8,153 nt of DNA from CAZKYP01 sp964556885 (GTDB lineage: Bacteria > Planctomycetota > Phycisphaerae > Sedimentisphaerales > Anaerobacaceae): assembly GCA_964556885.1 (NCBI GenBank), contig CAZKYP010000145.1, positions 1 to 8,153 of the forward strand, in the 5' to 3' direction. The notes under the pieces were generated by a model. The model was not told where the DNA came from, searched no databases, and worked only from the letters and a program-made list of their open reading frames with translations. Both the position numbers and the translations under genes were made by a program. How positions within the stretch are numbered: position 1 is the stretch's first letter; each line of letters opens with the position of its first letter. Shown here piece by piece: positions 6,538 through 8,153 of this stretch.

Positions 6538-7944
6538 TTATTTTGTTTCTATAACAATAACTGTATTGATTTTATCAGGTGCATCTTTCGGCACGGTGAT
6601 AACGATATTGTCCGTCCCCTCATTAGTGACCGACAGCTTGCTTTGTCCTTTGTCGGCGAGCAGGTAAGCCTTTTGGATTTTTCCCTTCAGGCCGGGAACC
6701 GTCAGCTTGCCGTCTGTCGGCCAGTCGAATACGTGCAGATACAGTTTACCTTTTTTTGCGGTGCATCGTCCCCAGCTCAGCTCGCCGATTGGATTGGCCG
6801 TTGTCCCGTAGATGCTCTCGCTGTTGACCTTCATCCACTGGCCGATCGCACTAAGACGCTCGACGCTCGGCGCAGGTATGAGACCTTCCGCCGTAGGGCC
6901 GACGTTGAGAAGGAAGTTGCCGCCTTTACTCGCGATGTCGGCCAGCTTGCGAATTAAGTCATCTGTCGATTTCCAGTTATTATCGTAAGACTTGTATCCC
7001 CACGTGTCGTTCATGGTCATACAGGTTTCCCAGTCGACGCCGGGCAGACCTGTCGCAGGAATCCGCTGTTCGGGAGTGCCGTAATCGCCGGGACATTCGC
7101 CTTTGCTGAATCCGTCTAATCCCTGGCGGCCTTTGCCGACGCGATTATTGATGATGATATCCGGCTGCAGGGCGAGGACGTAATCGAACATATTCCAGCC
7201 CATCTCCCGGCTCCAGTCTTTGACCCATTCGCCGTCGAACCATAGTATCCCGAGCGGGCCGTACCTGGTAATCAATTCTTTAAGCTGACCCTTGAGATAA
7301 TATTCGACATAGCGGTCGAAATTCGGATTGCTGCGGCTGCCGTCGTTATACTTCGGATAGAACGGGGCCTGGGCATCGGGATGGTGCCAGTCCATAATCG
7401 AATGGTAAAAGCAAAGCCGGATGTCGTTTTTCTTACATGCCTGCGCCAGCTCGGCCAATACGTCGCGCTTAAATGGTGTGGCGTTGATTATGTCGTAATC
7501 GGTATATTTAGAATCCCACATGCAGAAACCGTCATGATGCTTGGATGTTATTACGATGTATTTCATCCCGGCATTCTTGGCGATTTCGACCCACTGCTCG
7601 GCGTCGAACTTGACCGGGTTGAACTGCTTGGCAAGCTGCTCGTACTCGGTGACCGGGATAGCGGCGTTTGCCATAATCCATTCACCGATGCCCGGAATCC
7701 GTTTGCCTTTCCACTCGCCGGCCGGAACCGCATACAGGCCCCAGTGAATGAACATGCCGAACCGGGCATCACGCCACCACTCCATCCGCTCGTCTTTCGT
7801 GAGCTTTTGGCCGGCTTTTACATTCGGCCCGGCGACGGTCTGGTTACAGCCTGCAAATAGCAACAGGCAGACCAGCACTGCCGCGAAAATTCCGGCGGTT
7901 ATGTGACGATGCTGCGAACGATTTGGCATAGTGATATTTTTCAT
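6538..7944 (-). CDS. GH29 alpha-L-fucosidase, predicted exported lipoprotein
   Basis: It is predicted to hydrolyse terminal alpha-L-fucose from glycans by the retaining GH29 mechanism. The protein has 468 residues from the ATG at 7944; a TTG two codons upstream (7950) is also possible. AAGGGA at 7955-7960 is 10 bases from the ATG and 4 from the TTG. The signal peptide has a basic N-region (NRSQHRH), a hydrophobic core and a lipobox-like LFAGC ending at Cys33, so it is probably lipid-anchored outside the cytoplasmic membrane. Family motifs in order: WWRDARFGMFIHWGLY (early barrel strand, His67), SKHHDGFCMW (His136-His137), FYHSIMDWHHP (179-189), ILWFDGEW with the expected nucleophile Asp237, GDYGTPEQ with Glu292 as a possible acid/base (not certain in this family), MNDTWGY (311-317) and GGNFLLNVGPTAEG (341-354). 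A C-terminal beta-sandwich of about 85 residues follows. Oddly, it sits between a groEL and groES on the same strand. I see no change of base composition at its edges. Confidence 0.93.
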   Translation of the reverse strand: MKNITMPNRSQHRHITAGIFAAVLVCLLLFAGCNQTVAGPNVKAGQKLTKDERMEWWRDARFGMFIHWGLYAVPAGEWKGKRIPGIGEWIMANAAIPVTEYEQLAKQFNPVKFDAEQWVEIAKNAGMKYIVITSKHHDGFCMWDSKYTDYDIINATPFKRDVLAELAQACKKNDIRLCFYHSIMDWHHPDAQAPFYPKYNDGSRSNPNFDRYVEYYLKGQLKELITRYGPLGILWFDGEWVKDWSREMGWNMFDYVLALQPDIIINNRVGKGRQGLDGFSKGECPGDYGTPEQRIPATGLPGVDWETCMTMNDTWGYKSYDNNWKSTDDLIRKLADIASKGGNFLLNVGPTAEGLIPAPSVERLSAIGQWMKVNSESIYGTTANPIGELSWGRCTAKKGKLYLHVFDWPTDGKLTVPGLKGKIQKAYLLADKGQSKLSVTNEGTDNIVITVPKDAPDKINTVIVIETK

Positions 7945-8000
7945 GATCAAGAAATCCCTTGTCCGAGTCCTTCCTTGCTTTTAGGGCTGGTCCGGCATGA

Positions 8001-8153
<153 letters not shown>

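Noticed and set aside
6520..6540. Possible hairpin TTCAA-GGCAT-TTGAA after the fucosidase stop
   Set aside because: The stem is five A/T-rich base pairs with no following U-run. It is too weak to call a terminator, so it does not separate the fucosidase from groES.
7381..7860. A 159-codon plus-strand open frame opposite the fucosidase
   Set aside because: It is antisense to a clear GH29 gene with all catalytic-domain motifs in order, and no ribosome binding site or family pattern is seen.

Overview
The window looks like a piece of a metagenome-assembled or draft genome from the Planctomycetota, probably the Phycisphaerae side of the phylum. The best evidence is the plus-strand gene at the left. 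It is the C-terminal part of an M56 (BlaR1-type) membrane peptidase carrying a long extension: a beta-propeller-like region, a prepilin-like 'YAND..GKYPDDL' segment and an ExbD-like end. As I recall it, this style of fusion is a planctomycete habit. An exported GH29 fucosidase and duplicated groEL genes fit the same assignment. The assignment rests on recognition, not on a search.

Layout: positions 3-2390 (plus strand) hold the M56-family sensor/peptidase, cut by the left window edge. Everything from 2420 to the right edge is on the minus strand. In transcription order it reads: a groEL with a canonical GGM tail (8153 to 8001, cut by the right edge); a GH29 alpha-L-fucosidase lipoprotein (7944 to 6538); groES (6499 to 6209); a second, complete groEL without a GGM tail (6165 to 4546); a run of exactly 100 N (4545 to 4446); dnaJ lacking its first ~30 codons in that gap (4445 to 3399); grpE (3399 to 2761); and an fmdB-type zinc-ribbon gene (2755 to 2420). 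The plus-strand gene and fmdB converge with 29 bp between them. No gene-free stretch exceeds 300 bp; the longest non-coding interval is the N gap.

How the genes fit together: GroES and GroEL form the folding chamber. DnaJ and GrpE are the co-chaperone and nucleotide-exchange factor of DnaK, which is not in the window. dnaJ and grpE overlap by one base (TGATG), and fmdB starts 5 bp after grpE with its ribosome binding site inside grpE, so these three are almost certainly co-expressed. The intergenic gaps further upstream are short (43, 38 and about 56 bp), with no terminator or CIRCE operator visible. One transcript through the whole chaperone block is therefore plausible, though the assembly gap interrupts the proof.

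The points most worth a second look are the secreted sugar hydrolase sitting inside a cytosolic chaperone cluster, the two groEL paralogs with different tails, the domain architecture of the M56 fusion, and the scaffold gap that falsely makes dnaJ look as if it starts at an internal methionine. I see no convincing undescribed system here; the M56 fusion protein is the least understood component.
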